A DNA stretch of 49,770 bases from Acidobacteriota bacterium (GTDB lineage: Bacteria; Acidobacteriota; Aminicenantia; JBFLYD01): the NCBI GenBank assembly GCA_040756905.1, contig JBFLYD010000034.1, positions 1 through 49,770 of the forward strand, read 5' to 3'. This document shows, piece after piece, positions 15,556 to 24,496 of this stretch. The position numbers and the translations under genes were made by a program. Below the pieces are notes generated by a model, which worked only from the letters and a program-made list of their open reading frames with translations, ran no database searches and was not told the origin of the DNA. How positions within the stretch are numbered: position 1 is the stretch's first letter; each line of letters begins with the position of its first letter.

Positions 15556-16905
15556 ATGGCGGCTAAAAAGACAAAATTTTTTAAAAAAAATCAAATTATC
15601 CTGTTAAAGCATGTTTTACTTTTTTTAGGAGTAATTGCTGTTACACAAAACTTTTACCCTATTGGCAAGGATTCTTATACTGGTTATCATTCTTCTTGTC
15701 ATGAGTTAGAGGATTGCTCTCTTATTGACAATGAATTTCAAAGAAGAATTCAGCAAACTTCTATAAACAATATTTGTTCTGAAAATGATAATGCCACAAG
15801 TATACTGGTTGGAGCTTTTTATTATCCATGGTGGAGGGAAAAAAATTTCGTTCAGACAAAAGCTGAGCCTTACATCGGGCCATACGATACATCTAATTCA
15901 GTTGTAATTTCAAAACATTTAGCACAGGCAAAAAGGGGAGGGATAGATGTTTTAGCCCTCGAATGGACAGGTCCCCATCCTTCAGATGTATCTGGGGATA
16001 AAATTTATACTGAATATGATATAGATAAAAGACTTTTAATGATTATCGAGTCAATCAAAAAGGAATTTGTTGAAAAAAAATTCCAGGATGAGAGATTATT
16101 CAGAGAAATTTATCTTAGAAGAAGTCCATGGGGGAGTTATTTTATTTTTTATGATCAGGCAATAAGGATGCATCAGAAGTATGAGTATAGCATAGAAAAA
16201 GCTTATGACTTTGATAATAAAATAGTTTACAACACATTTGTCTCAGATTTAATCCATATAGGTAAAAAATATTTTGATGACATTGATTATTTTCGAATCG
16301 ATGGAAAGCCTGTTGTATGGCTTTATCTTTCGCGTGTTTTTAAAGGAAATTATGAAAAGGCTCTAAAAGATGTGAGGGAGGCCTTTGATTATAGAATATA
16401 CATTATCGGAGATGAAATATTTAATACAATAGCCCTTGACAAGGCAGAAAAAAGAATTAAAAATTTTGATGCAATTGGGTGTTATGGAATCGGGATCGAT
16501 TCTATGTATTATAGAGATGAAGCCAATACAAAAGAAATTGCGGATATTGCAATACCTATTTATAAAAAATGGTTCAAATATGTGTCTAATTTAAGAAATG
16601 TAATGGGAAACCCTATTGATTTTATATGGCCAGTTCAACCTCAGTATGATGATGATCATATTAAAGATAGACCTCTGAACGGAGAGTTTTTTTGTGATTC
16701 TCCAGAGGATTTTGAATATTTTTTGAAGAGAACAAAAGAGGCAATAGATGAACTTCCAAATGGAAAAGGAATTGTATTTGTCACGAGTTTTAATGAATGG
16801 TATGAAACAACCTCTGTTGAAGCAAGCTCTATAAGAGGCTTTCCTTATAGATATAATTTTGGCTTTGATTTTCTGGACATATTGTTTAAAATATTTAAAA
16901 AATAA
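15556..16905 (+). CDS. GH99/GH71-like (endo-alpha-mannosidase-type) secreted protein
   Basis: The 449-residue protein has a hydrophobic N-terminal segment (HVLLFLGVIAVTQNF) that should export or anchor it. The barrel signatures ILVGAFYYPWW near residue 90, KRGGIDVLALEWTGP, FRIDGKPVVWLYLSR and the C-terminal FVTSFNEWYETTSVEAS are typical of GH99-like proteins that cleave or bind alpha-mannose polymers, and also occur in WbsX-type O-antigen proteins. Catalytic activity cannot be confirmed. The only purine-rich site is AAGG 12 bases upstream and the -10 box lies directly before the ATG, so the message may be leaderless. It stands alone between divergent hyp genes and aconitase. Confidence 0.75.
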   Translation: MAAKKTKFFKKNQIILLKHVLLFLGVIAVTQNFYPIGKDSYTGYHSSCHELEDCSLIDNEFQRRIQQTSINNICSENDNATSILVGAFYYPWWREKNFVQTKAEPYIGPYDTSNSVVISKHLAQAKRGGIDVLALEWTGPHPSDVSGDKIYTEYDIDKRLLMIIESIKKEFVEKKFQDERLFREIYLRRSPWGSYFIFYDQAIRMHQKYEYSIEKAYDFDNKIVYNTFVSDLIHIGKKYFDDIDYFRIDGKPVVWLYLSRVFKGNYEKALKDVREAFDYRIYIIGDEIFNTIALDKAEKRIKNFDAIGCYGIGIDSMYYRDEANTKEIADIAIPIYKKWFKYVSNLRNVMGNPIDFIWPVQPQYDDDHIKDRPLNGEFFCDSPEDFEYFLKRTKEAIDELPNGKGIVFVTSFNEWYETTSVEASSIRGFPYRYNFGFDFLDILFKIFKK

Positions 16906-16982
16906 AAATAATGGTTAATTGCAAAATTTCAATATTTTCAATAGACTTAAATATAATCTAATTTTAACAAGGAGAGGGAATC

Positions 16983-18920
16983 ATGGGTAAAAATATATTA
17001 GAAAAAATTCTCGAAGAGCATCTCATCGAAGGAGGTATAAAAACTGGGGAAGTTGCATTAATTAAGGTAGATCAGGTTCTCACTCAGGATGCAACAGGAA
17101 CAATGACTTACCTTCAGTTTGAAGCAATGGGCTTAGACAAAATTCAGGTTTCCTTGGCTGTTTCCTATGTTGACCACAATATGTTACAGATTGACAATAA
17201 AAATGCTGATGACCATGTTTATCTTCAAACTGTGGCTGCAAAGTATGGTGCATATTTTTCAAAGCCAGGAAATGGAATATGCCACCAGGTTCATTTAGAG
17301 AGATTTGCTGCTCCTGGAGCAACACTACTTGGTTCTGATTCTCATACTCCCACAGCAGGAGGGATCGGTTCGTTGGCAATTGGAGTTGGAGGTTTAGAGG
17401 TAGCCTCTGCAATGGGAGGCGAGCCATTTGAATTAAAAGTTCCCAAAGTAGTCAGAGTATGGCTTGAAGGAGAATTGAACAGACCTTATGTTACTTCAAT
17501 GGATATAATTTTGGAATTATTGAGAAGACTTTCAGTTAAAGGAGGGGTTGGGAAAATATTTGAATATGATGGTCCTGGAGTTAAAACTTTATCAATTCCT
17601 GAGAGAGCCACAATAACAAACATGGGAGCTGAACTTGGAGCAACTTCATCGATCTTTCCCTCTGATGAGAGAACAAAGATATTTCTAAAAGCTCAAAAAA
17701 GAGAAAGAATCTGGAGAGAACTAAAAGCTGATAAAGATGCCCATTATGATGAGGAGATAACTTTAAATTTAACTGAATTAGAGCCAATGATTGCACAACC
17801 CCATTCACCTGATAATGTTGTTAAAGTAAAAGATATAAAAGGCCTGAAGGTTAATCAGGTTAATATTGGTTCATGTACAAATTCTTCATATCAGGCATTG
17901 AAATCTGTTGCTTTATTTCTAAAGGGAAGAACTGTTCATCCTGATGTCTCGGTTACGATTTCCCCGGGAACAAAACAGGTTCTTGAAATGATGGCAAGAG
18001 AGGGAGATCTTGCAGATTTAATCAGTTCAGGCGTGAGAGTTCTTGAAAGTGCATGCGGACCTTGTATTGGAATGGGTCAAGCTCCGATTGCAGAGGGCGT
18101 TTCAGTTCGTTCTTTTAATCGGAATTTTAAAGGAAGGTCAGGAACTCAGGATGCAAAAGTTTATCTTGCTTCACCCCTAACATGCGCTGCTATTGCTTTG
18201 AAAGGAGAAATCGTTGACCCGAGAGATGCTGGAGTAAAAATCCCTGTGATTCAGGAACCAGAGAAATATATGATTAATGACAATTTAATTGTACCTCCTC
18301 CTGAAGACCGTTCATCTGTAAAAGTTATAAAGGGTCCTAATATCAAAGAGGTTCCATTGAGGAAACCCCTTGAAGATAAAATTACAATTGAGGTATTACT
18401 AAAAGTAGGAGATAACATTACAACAGATGACATCATGCCAGCTGGAGCTGAAATTCTTCCTTTAAGGTCAAACATCCCTGAGATCTCAAAATATGTTTTT
18501 TATAGAATTGACAAAGATTTTTATAAGAAAGCAAAAGAAGCAGGGGCATCTGTGATTCTGGGTGGAGAGAATTACGGTCAGGGCTCTTCAAGAGAGCATG
18601 CTGCATTAGCTCCTATGTATCTTGGTGTTAAGGCAGTAATTTCAAAATCATTCGCAAGAATTCACAGAGCTAATCTTATAAACTTTGGAATCTTGCCTTT
18701 AACTTTTAAAGATTCTTCTGATTATGAAAAGATAGAAACAGGAGACTGGCTCGATATCGAAAATGTAATAAGATCAATAGATGAAAATAAGCCTCTTATA
18801 GTTAAGAACAAGACAAAGGGAACAGAGTTTGAAGTTGTATGGACCTTAACAGAGAAGGAGAGAGAGGTTCTCAGAGCTGGTGGCTTACTTTCATATATAA
18901 AGAAAAAAAGAGCTTCTTAA
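16983..18920 (+). CDS. acn: Aconitate hydratase
   Basis: It interconverts citrate and isocitrate in the TCA cycle through a 4Fe-4S cluster. 645 residues is the shorter bacterial monomeric form. Cluster ligands are C298 in IGSCTNSS and C358/C361 in SACGPCIGMG. Other family motifs are GSDSHTPTAGGIGSLAIGVGG at the N-terminal half and the swivel-domain GENYGQGSSREHAALAP. The ATG has GGAGAGGG upstream, and a TATAAT (16952-16957) is likely the -10 box although its -35 is weak. It ends 3 bases before sdhB on the other strand, placing two TCA-cycle units tail to tail. Confidence 0.95.
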   Translation: MGKNILEKILEEHLIEGGIKTGEVALIKVDQVLTQDATGTMTYLQFEAMGLDKIQVSLAVSYVDHNMLQIDNKNADDHVYLQTVAAKYGAYFSKPGNGICHQVHLERFAAPGATLLGSDSHTPTAGGIGSLAIGVGGLEVASAMGGEPFELKVPKVVRVWLEGELNRPYVTSMDIILELLRRLSVKGGVGKIFEYDGPGVKTLSIPERATITNMGAELGATSSIFPSDERTKIFLKAQKRERIWRELKADKDAHYDEEITLNLTELEPMIAQPHSPDNVVKVKDIKGLKVNQVNIGSCTNSSYQALKSVALFLKGRTVHPDVSVTISPGTKQVLEMMAREGDLADLISSGVRVLESACGPCIGMGQAPIAEGVSVRSFNRNFKGRSGTQDAKVYLASPLTCAAIALKGEIVDPRDAGVKIPVIQEPEKYMINDNLIVPPPEDRSSVKVIKGPNIKEVPLRKPLEDKITIEVLLKVGDNITTDDIMPAGAEILPLRSNIPEISKYVFYRIDKDFYKKAKEAGASVILGGENYGQGSSREHAALAPMYLGVKAVISKSFARIHRANLINFGILPLTFKDSSDYEKIETGDWLDIENVIRSIDENKPLIVKNKTKGTEFEVVWTLTEKEREVLRAGGLLSYIKKKRAS

Positions 18921-18923
18921 AAT

Positions 18924-19772
18924 TTATCGGAGAGTCCTTTTGGGGGGCTCAGGGATTTCTTCCAATCTTTTTACTTCTTTGGTTAGAGTTGTAATGGGAG
19001 CTCCTTTTCTTTTTTTCTTAAGTCCGAATCTCATCAGAAGAATTTCCCGTTTTATTAACTGAGAAGCAAATGCAGGGTCGACCCCCTTGGGACATACTTG
19101 AGAACAGGATGAAGCAAAATGGCATCTCCAACATCCATGGGAACTATCTAAAATCTTTATTCTCTCAAGAAATCCTTCATCTCTTGTGTCAGCTGAATAT
19201 CTGTATGCCTGAGAGATTGCCTGAGGACCTAAAAATTCTGAATCTGTTGCAAGTGTCGGACATGCACTGGAACACACTCCGCATTTGATGCAATATGTAA
19301 ACTGGGAGATTAATTCTTTCTCTTCTTCAGTTTGGAAATATTCTGAGGTTGGGTTTCCTAACTCTTCGATATGTTCTCTTATGATGAAAGGCTTAACTGA
19401 TTTGTGTTTCTGAAATAAAGAATTGAAGTCAGGAACGATATCCCTTATCACATAATAATTTGGTAAAGGCTTTACTTCAACTATATCAGAGTTAAGATGT
19501 GATATCTGTGTGTGACACCCAAGGGCAGGGAGACCGTTGATAAACATCCCGCATGAGCCACATACTCCCATCCTGCATGAATACCTGAAGTTTAGAGTTG
19601 AGTCTAAGTTCTCTTTTATGTGTATCAATCCGTCGAGGACGGTCATGCCCTTTTTTACAGGGATTTCGTAGATTTTAAATGATGGTTCATCGCTTTCTTC
19701 ACTGCTGAACCGGAAAACTTTAAATTTTACTATTTTAGCTTCTACAATTTCTTGATTTTTTTCGATTGCCAT
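18924..19772 (-). CDS. sdhB: Succinate dehydrogenase/fumarate reductase iron-sulfur subunit
   Basis: The subunit wires electrons between the flavoprotein and the membrane anchor. In 282 residues it has the 2Fe-2S motif C66-x4-C71-x2-C74 with C86 (SCRMGVCGSCGM then LGC), the 4Fe-4S motif YCIKCGVCSSACPT and the third motif CWRCHFASSCSQVCPKG for the 3Fe-4S cluster. It is the last gene of sdhA-sdhC-sdhD-sdhB, separated from sdhD by 9 bases. Direction (succinate oxidation or fumarate reduction) cannot be fixed from sequence, though nearby aconitase favours an oxidative TCA role. Confidence 0.94.
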   Translation of the reverse strand: MAIEKNQEIVEAKIVKFKVFRFSSEESDEPSFKIYEIPVKKGMTVLDGLIHIKENLDSTLNFRYSCRMGVCGSCGMFINGLPALGCHTQISHLNSDIVEVKPLPNYYVIRDIVPDFNSLFQKHKSVKPFIIREHIEELGNPTSEYFQTEEEKELISQFTYCIKCGVCSSACPTLATDSEFLGPQAISQAYRYSADTRDEGFLERIKILDSSHGCWRCHFASSCSQVCPKGVDPAFASQLIKREILLMRFGLKKKRKGAPITTLTKEVKRLEEIPEPPKRTLR

Positions 19773-19781
19773 TCTGACCTC

Positions 19782-20153
19782 CTACATCCTGAATATGGTA
19801 ATTGTTGCCCAGGTTCCATAGATAAATAGAAAAATTCCAAGTATTATGAAGAGAACTGTAATTATTCTCTCAATTTTTCTTCTTGAGATTGCTTCAATCA
19901 AAATGTTCCTAAGGCCATAAAGACCATGATAAAGAGCAAAGGCGAGAAAGAGGATATAAATTATAAGGAATGAGACTTCTTTTCCCCTTTGTTTAACTGC
20001 AGACCAGTCAACAGGTTTTTCAGTTCCAGGAATTATATGATAGACAAACGAAAAAATTTCCTCTAAATGTAAGAGTCCCATATGAATTGCGAGCAAGAAT
20101 ATTAAAAATAAGCCAGTTAAAATTTGGATAGCCCATAGAGTTGATTCTTTCAT
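19782..20153 (-). CDS. sdhD: Succinate dehydrogenase membrane anchor subunit (SdhD-like)
   Basis: This is a 123-residue integral membrane protein with three predicted helices (ILTGLFLIFLLAIHMGLLHL, SFLIIYILFLAFALYHGLYGL, IITVLFIILGIFLFIYG). Histidines in the first two helices (AIHMG and ALYHGLYGLRN) are candidate haem b ligands, as in SdhD of other bacteria. The gene order and size make the assignment good although the family diverges strongly. It sits 9 bases after sdhC and before sdhB. Confidence 0.82.
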   Translation of the reverse strand: MKESTLWAIQILTGLFLIFLLAIHMGLLHLEEIFSFVYHIIPGTEKPVDWSAVKQRGKEVSFLIIYILFLAFALYHGLYGLRNILIEAISRRKIERIITVLFIILGIFLFIYGTWATITIFRM

Positions 20154-20162
20154 TTTTTTCTC

Positions 20163-20609
20163 CTAAATCAGTTTAAAAAATTCCAAAGAAGAGAAAATAA
20201 TCAGAATAGCTGCTAATATCATAAGTATGAAGAATAAGATTCTCTGTCGATTAATTGAGGTAACATATGGATACTTTGGGGATGCTGGTTTTCCAAGAAA
20301 TATAGCAAGTTCTGTAAGGATCAACCGAAACCCATTTATTGCATGGTATAAGAATGCAACAAGTACTAAGTATTCAAGGAATTTAAACAATGGCTGGTTA
20401 AGAAAATCCATTATGTTTTTCCAAGCTTGTTCTCCTTTTGCTCTTTCTCCTGTTACAAATATATGGAATAAGAGATAAAGTATAAGACCAAATCCTGTAA
20501 TTCTATGAAGAATGTATGCATATCTTTCAATATGGTATTTTCCCGCATAAAACCAGCCAATTATTCCAAGTTTATTGTTGTATTGCTTATTTTTTAGTAA
20601 ATTTTCCAT
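20163..20609 (-). CDS. sdhC: Succinate dehydrogenase cytochrome b subunit (SdhC-like)
   Basis: The 148-residue protein has three predicted helices. The motif YAYILHRITGFGLILYLLFHIFV matches the SdhC signature (H-R-x-T-G); its histidines are candidate haem b and quinone-site residues. A second histidine-bearing helix is FLYHAINGFRLILTEL. It anchors SdhAB in the membrane and passes electrons to or from quinone. Spacing to sdhA is 58 bases and to sdhD 9 bases. Confidence 0.86.
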   Translation of the reverse strand: MENLLKNKQYNNKLGIIGWFYAGKYHIERYAYILHRITGFGLILYLLFHIFVTGERAKGEQAWKNIMDFLNQPLFKFLEYLVLVAFLYHAINGFRLILTELAIFLGKPASPKYPYVTSINRQRILFFILMILAAILIIFSSLEFFKLI

Positions 20610-20667
20610 TTAAATTATCTCCTTTCTCTGTTTATTCTTCACTGGTCCCTGCTCACTATTTACTATA

Positions 20668-22386
20668 TTAGTATTTTCTCTCCACCGGTTGCCACATTGT
20701 TATGTTTACTGGAATGTATTCGAACCGGGGTCTTTCAGGAGTGAAATAAGTCATAGTGTGTTTCAGCCAATTTTCATCGTCTCTTTTGGTGAAGTCTCTT
20801 CTTGCATGTCCGCCTCTGCTTTCCTCTCTTCTCAAAGCACCATCTACAACAATTTCTGCCACATCGAGCATAAATTCTATCTCTAAAACGCTTATTAAAT
20901 CTGTGTTGTAGATTTTATTTCTATCTCCTAAATATATATTTTTAAACCTGTCTTTTAACTCATGTATTTTTTCCAGAGCCTTTTTCAATGACTCTCCTGT
21001 CCGAAAAATACCGACATTGCTGTCCATTGTTTCTCTGAGTTCTTTTCTTATTCTGTATGGGTTTTCTTTGCCACTTTTGTTTAAAATCTCACCAAAAATT
21101 CTTTTTTCTTCTCTTTCCACTAAAGATTTTGATGGTTCTGGAATTTCTGATTTTTCTTTTGTATATTTATATGCTTCTTCACCGGTTATCTTTCCATAGA
21201 CTAAACATTCAGCGGTGGAATTTGCTCCCAGTCTATTCGATCCATGCAAAGATACGCAGGCAGTTTCTCCCGCTGCCCATATACCTTCAGCGGTAGTTTT
21301 TCCATTTATGTCAGTATGAATTCCTCCCATAGAATAATGGGAAACAGGTCTTACAGGAATTGGTTCCTCAATCGGGTCAAGTCCAACGAATTTAATGCAG
21401 ATTTCTCTTATCAATGGAAGTCTTTCATTTATTTTCTTAGCTCCAAGATGCCTTAAATCAAGATGGACATAATCCAATCCTTCAGGGCCTTTGAAGCCTC
21501 TTTCTTCTTCAATTTCAGTCATCGAAGAGCGGGAGACGATATCTCTCGGAGCAAGTTCCATTTTCTGAGGAGCATATTTTTCCATGTACCTTTCACCTTT
21601 GTTGTTTATTAAGTAACCTCCTTCACCTCTTGTGGCTTCAGTTATGAGAATTCCAGATGGAACAAGTCCTGTTGGATGAAACTGGATAAATTCCATATCC
21701 TTCAATGGAATCCCTGCTCGATATGCCATTGATAATCCATCTCCTGTAACAGAATGAGAGTATGTTGTAAATCCATATATCCTTCCAGCACCTCCAGTGG
21801 CGATTATGAGTGCTTTTCCTTTGAATAAAACAAATTTTCCAGAGCTCATATCAATACCTGTGATACCTTTAAATTTGTTGTCTTCCACAAGAATTGATGT
21901 TATGAAGAGTTCATTATAGATTGAAATTTTCGAATATTTAAGAAGGGTGTCGTAGAGAGTTTGCATTTCGAAAAATCCTGTCTTATCAGCTGCAAATGTT
22001 GCTCTCGGATAAGAATGACCACCAAATGGCCTCTGGGCAATTCTTCCATCTTCTCTTCGAGACCAGGGTAGACCCCAGTGTTCGAGCTGGATAATTTCTT
22101 CTGGCATAATTTTTACAAACCTTTCAGCCACATCCTGGTCTGCCAGAAAGTCAGAGCCTTTTACTGTATCCCAGGCATGGAGCTCAAAAGAATCTCCCTC
22201 TTCAGGTCTTAAAACTGCAGCAGTTCCTCCTTCTGCGGCAACAGAATGGGAACGCATTATTTGAATTTTAGATATTAATGCAATATCTGTTTTATCATTG
22301 GATAATTTAGCTATTTCGAGAGCAGCTCTAAGACCTGCAATTCCAGTTCCAAGTATGAGTATTTCATGAGATATTACATCCGCCAT
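20668..22386 (-). CDS. sdhA: Succinate dehydrogenase/fumarate reductase flavoprotein subunit
   Basis: The catalytic subunit with covalent FAD. The start is taken at the ATG 22384-22386 because GGAGGAAG precedes it; the frame runs 17 codons further up through the promoter. 572 residues. Motifs are the FAD-binding HEILILGTGIAGLRAALE, SHSVAAEGGTAAV (candidate flavinylated histidine), PFGGHSYPRATF, FIQFHPTGL, TRGEGGYLINNKGERYM and the C-terminal REESRGGHARRDF with the catalytic-domain RPVSHYSMGGIH. First gene of sdhACDB. Confidence 0.95.
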   Translation of the reverse strand: MADVISHEILILGTGIAGLRAALEIAKLSNDKTDIALISKIQIMRSHSVAAEGGTAAVLRPEEGDSFELHAWDTVKGSDFLADQDVAERFVKIMPEEIIQLEHWGLPWSRREDGRIAQRPFGGHSYPRATFAADKTGFFEMQTLYDTLLKYSKISIYNELFITSILVEDNKFKGITGIDMSSGKFVLFKGKALIIATGGAGRIYGFTTYSHSVTGDGLSMAYRAGIPLKDMEFIQFHPTGLVPSGILITEATRGEGGYLINNKGERYMEKYAPQKMELAPRDIVSRSSMTEIEEERGFKGPEGLDYVHLDLRHLGAKKINERLPLIREICIKFVGLDPIEEPIPVRPVSHYSMGGIHTDINGKTTAEGIWAAGETACVSLHGSNRLGANSTAECLVYGKITGEEAYKYTKEKSEIPEPSKSLVEREEKRIFGEILNKSGKENPYRIRKELRETMDSNVGIFRTGESLKKALEKIHELKDRFKNIYLGDRNKIYNTDLISVLEIEFMLDVAEIVVDGALRREESRGGHARRDFTKRDDENWLKHTMTYFTPERPRFEYIPVNITMWQPVERKY

Positions 22387-22417
22387 TTCTTCCTCCAGGA
22401 TTTTATAATTAAATTTG

Positions 22418-22446
22418 AATATATTAATTATAAACACTTATGTCAA
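22418..22446 (-). promoter_or_regulatory. Promoter of the sdhACDB operon
   Basis: On the minus strand TTGACA (22441-22446), a 17-base spacer and TATATT (22418-22423) form a near-consensus sigma-70 promoter, the same hexamers as at lexA. The predicted start is about 25 bases before the sdhA ATG. Confidence 0.65.
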
Positions 22447-22600
22447 GGAAACAAGAGGAGGGACCTCATAGAGCTTTTTAATCATCTCAGCCAAGCCTTT
22501 GCTAAACCTGCAATCACAGATGTGCCAAAATCGGTAATTTTTTAAGGTCTAAATGAGTAGTTTAAGGAGAGTGAATGAGAAAATTTTTAGTAGTAATAAT

Positions 22601-24058
22601 TTATACTCTTAGATTATTTGACTCAGATCTTAATTTTTGATAAAGGCTTCTAACTTCAGGATCTTCTTTTAGCCAGAGTGAAAATTCAATTTCTTCCAAT
22701 GCGTTTTTATGAAGTTTAAGGTGGAAATAGACCCATCCAAGAAGATAATAATTATAGCTTTCATAAGGAGAAGCATAGATAGCTTTTTTTATTTCAGTTA
22801 TAGCTTTATGATAATCTTTATTTTTTATAGAATTTAGTGCAAACTCAATGTAACTTCTTGATACATTTTTATCAGGGACTTCTGAAGAATTTTCGGCAAA
22901 TAAAATATTAGGGATCTTTAGAAAATTTAAAGAGTTATCGATTTTTTTATCAGGTTCTTTTGAAAAATACATTTTTATTATTTCAAGTTCTTTTTTTGCT
23001 ATAAAGTCAAGATTATTTTTAATTAATTTATTATAAAGGAAATTGTGGAAATTAAAATCTAAATGGTTGATTTGAAGAGAATTTTTTAAATTATCAAAGC
23101 ATTCATCAGTATTTTCAGCAACAAGACTTTTATTAAAAAAGTAATCAGCAGATTTTTTTGTATCAAGCGCCATATTAAAGTATTCAAGGGCTTTTTCATT
23201 GTTGTTTAACTTTGCATAACATACACCGATATTGTTATAAATTATATCTTTATTCTTTGTATCTTTTAAAATCCTGTTTAAAATTTCAATTGCTCTTTCA
23301 AATCTTTCCAAGTTATAAAAATTCATAGCCAGAAGAAACGAGCTTTTATACGCAAAATCTTCGTTACCTTTTAAAAGCATGAGGTAGTTTAAACTTTTTT
23401 CATACTCTGATTTTTGAAAATATAGCTTTGAAATTTCCCAGAGAGCAAAAGGAAAATGTTGAAAATTTTCAAGGGATTTTTTAAAAAAACTTTCTTTTTT
23501 ATCCTTTTCTTTTGCAATCATCCCTTTTATGAAATTTTCCCAGCTTGAAAGAGGTATGTCTGAATATTTTTTTAAGAATTCTTCCCCGTTCTTTTCTTCA
23601 ATATGGATTTCATTATTGAGAATTTTCCAAGCTAAAAGATTTTGAAGAAAAATTAAACTTTTTAGCTCGCCTTCGACTGAGACAATTTCCTTTGGCTTTA
23701 TATTCTTTAATTCGATCGATTCTCCTTTAATGTAAATTTTTTCATCCTCAATCTTAAATTCGCCGTATAAAATTTTTGATGCTTTTGCTCTGTTTCCAAG
23801 TTTTATCATCGTGGCTTTTGAGAAAGGAATGGAAAATGGAATTTGAAATTCTTCAAAGATTTGATTTCTCTCTTCCTGGGAGATTATTTCAAGGTTGTAA
23901 TTATCAAAAAAAAACTCGAGGGAATAAGAGATACTTTCAGAAATCCAGGAGAAATTTTTATTGTTAGATTTATTTTCGAAAGGAAGTATTAATGTTTGGG
24001 AAGGTATAAAGGTAGGAAAAAACAAAAAAATACAAAAAATAAAAAAAATTTTTTTCAT
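22601..24058 (-). CDS. Secreted tetratricopeptide-repeat protein of unknown function
   Basis: The 485-residue protein has a signal peptide (KIFFIFCIFLFFPTFIPSQT). Residues 20-150 resemble the ligand- or peptidoglycan-associated N-domains (LILPFENKSNNKNFSWISESISYSL) seen in TPR lipoproteins and CsgG/FlgO-like proteins. Several TPR units follow, for example YKSSFLLAMNFYNLERFERAIEIL, IIYNNIGVCYAKLNNNEKALEYF and YNYYLLGWVYFHLKLHKNALEEI. It probably acts as a periplasmic or outer-membrane scaffold. No ribosome site is seen, and the promoter lies so close that the message may be nearly leaderless. Confidence 0.7.
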   Translation of the reverse strand: MKKIFFIFCIFLFFPTFIPSQTLILPFENKSNNKNFSWISESISYSLEFFFDNYNLEIISQEERNQIFEEFQIPFSIPFSKATMIKLGNRAKASKILYGEFKIEDEKIYIKGESIELKNIKPKEIVSVEGELKSLIFLQNLLAWKILNNEIHIEEKNGEEFLKKYSDIPLSSWENFIKGMIAKEKDKKESFFKKSLENFQHFPFALWEISKLYFQKSEYEKSLNYLMLLKGNEDFAYKSSFLLAMNFYNLERFERAIEILNRILKDTKNKDIIYNNIGVCYAKLNNNEKALEYFNMALDTKKSADYFFNKSLVAENTDECFDNLKNSLQINHLDFNFHNFLYNKLIKNNLDFIAKKELEIIKMYFSKEPDKKIDNSLNFLKIPNILFAENSSEVPDKNVSRSYIEFALNSIKNKDYHKAITEIKKAIYASPYESYNYYLLGWVYFHLKLHKNALEEIEFSLWLKEDPEVRSLYQKLRSESNNLRV

Positions 24059-24066
24059 GAACTCTT

Positions 24067-24095
24067 TTTTTATCTGAGAAAAGATGAATTGTCAA
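24067..24095 (-). promoter_or_regulatory. Promoter candidate for the TPR gene
   Basis: On the minus strand TTGACA (24090-24095), a 17-base spacer and TAAAAA (24067-24072). The expected start at about 24060 is only a few bases before the ATG at 24058, consistent with the lack of a ribosome site. Confidence 0.4.
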
Positions 24096-24496
24096 GGCTA
24101 TGGAGTTAAATTGTTAGAGAATATTACCCTCGGTATAATTTTTTAAGAATTTTTAAAATCTCAATATGAATTTCTCTAATAATTATCTGAGAGTTGATTA
24201 AGATATAATCAATTCAAAGAGCTGATAAAATAAGTTTTCCATGAAAAATCTTTGATATTCAATATCCAATCACTTTAAGAAAAAATGCTCTAAAATAATA
24301 TGAAGAAGTTTGGGGGATGGGGATTTGCTTTTTGTCGCTGCAATGTATCACAGGAAAAAGGAGCGATTATGTAAGATATTCTGCTGATTTCTCAACCCCA
24401 ATGATGGCGACCTGCTCAAAGCCATGGGGCGGAAGAGGATTTGCCAAATATAAATAATTTTGCATTTAGTAGCACTATATGCTAATATGACTGCAT
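24096..24496. other. Gene-free region before the AAA/DUF4143 gene
   Basis: No ORF with a usable start, RNA gene or strong repeat was recognised. The right part (24310-24440) is visibly richer in G and C than the left and matches the composition of the following ATPase gene, so it probably arrived with it. Confidence 0.5.

Noticed and set aside
22447-22600. A short coding remnant upstream of sdhA on the minus strand
   Set aside because: A few open codons are visible but they have stops, no start and no recognisable family.
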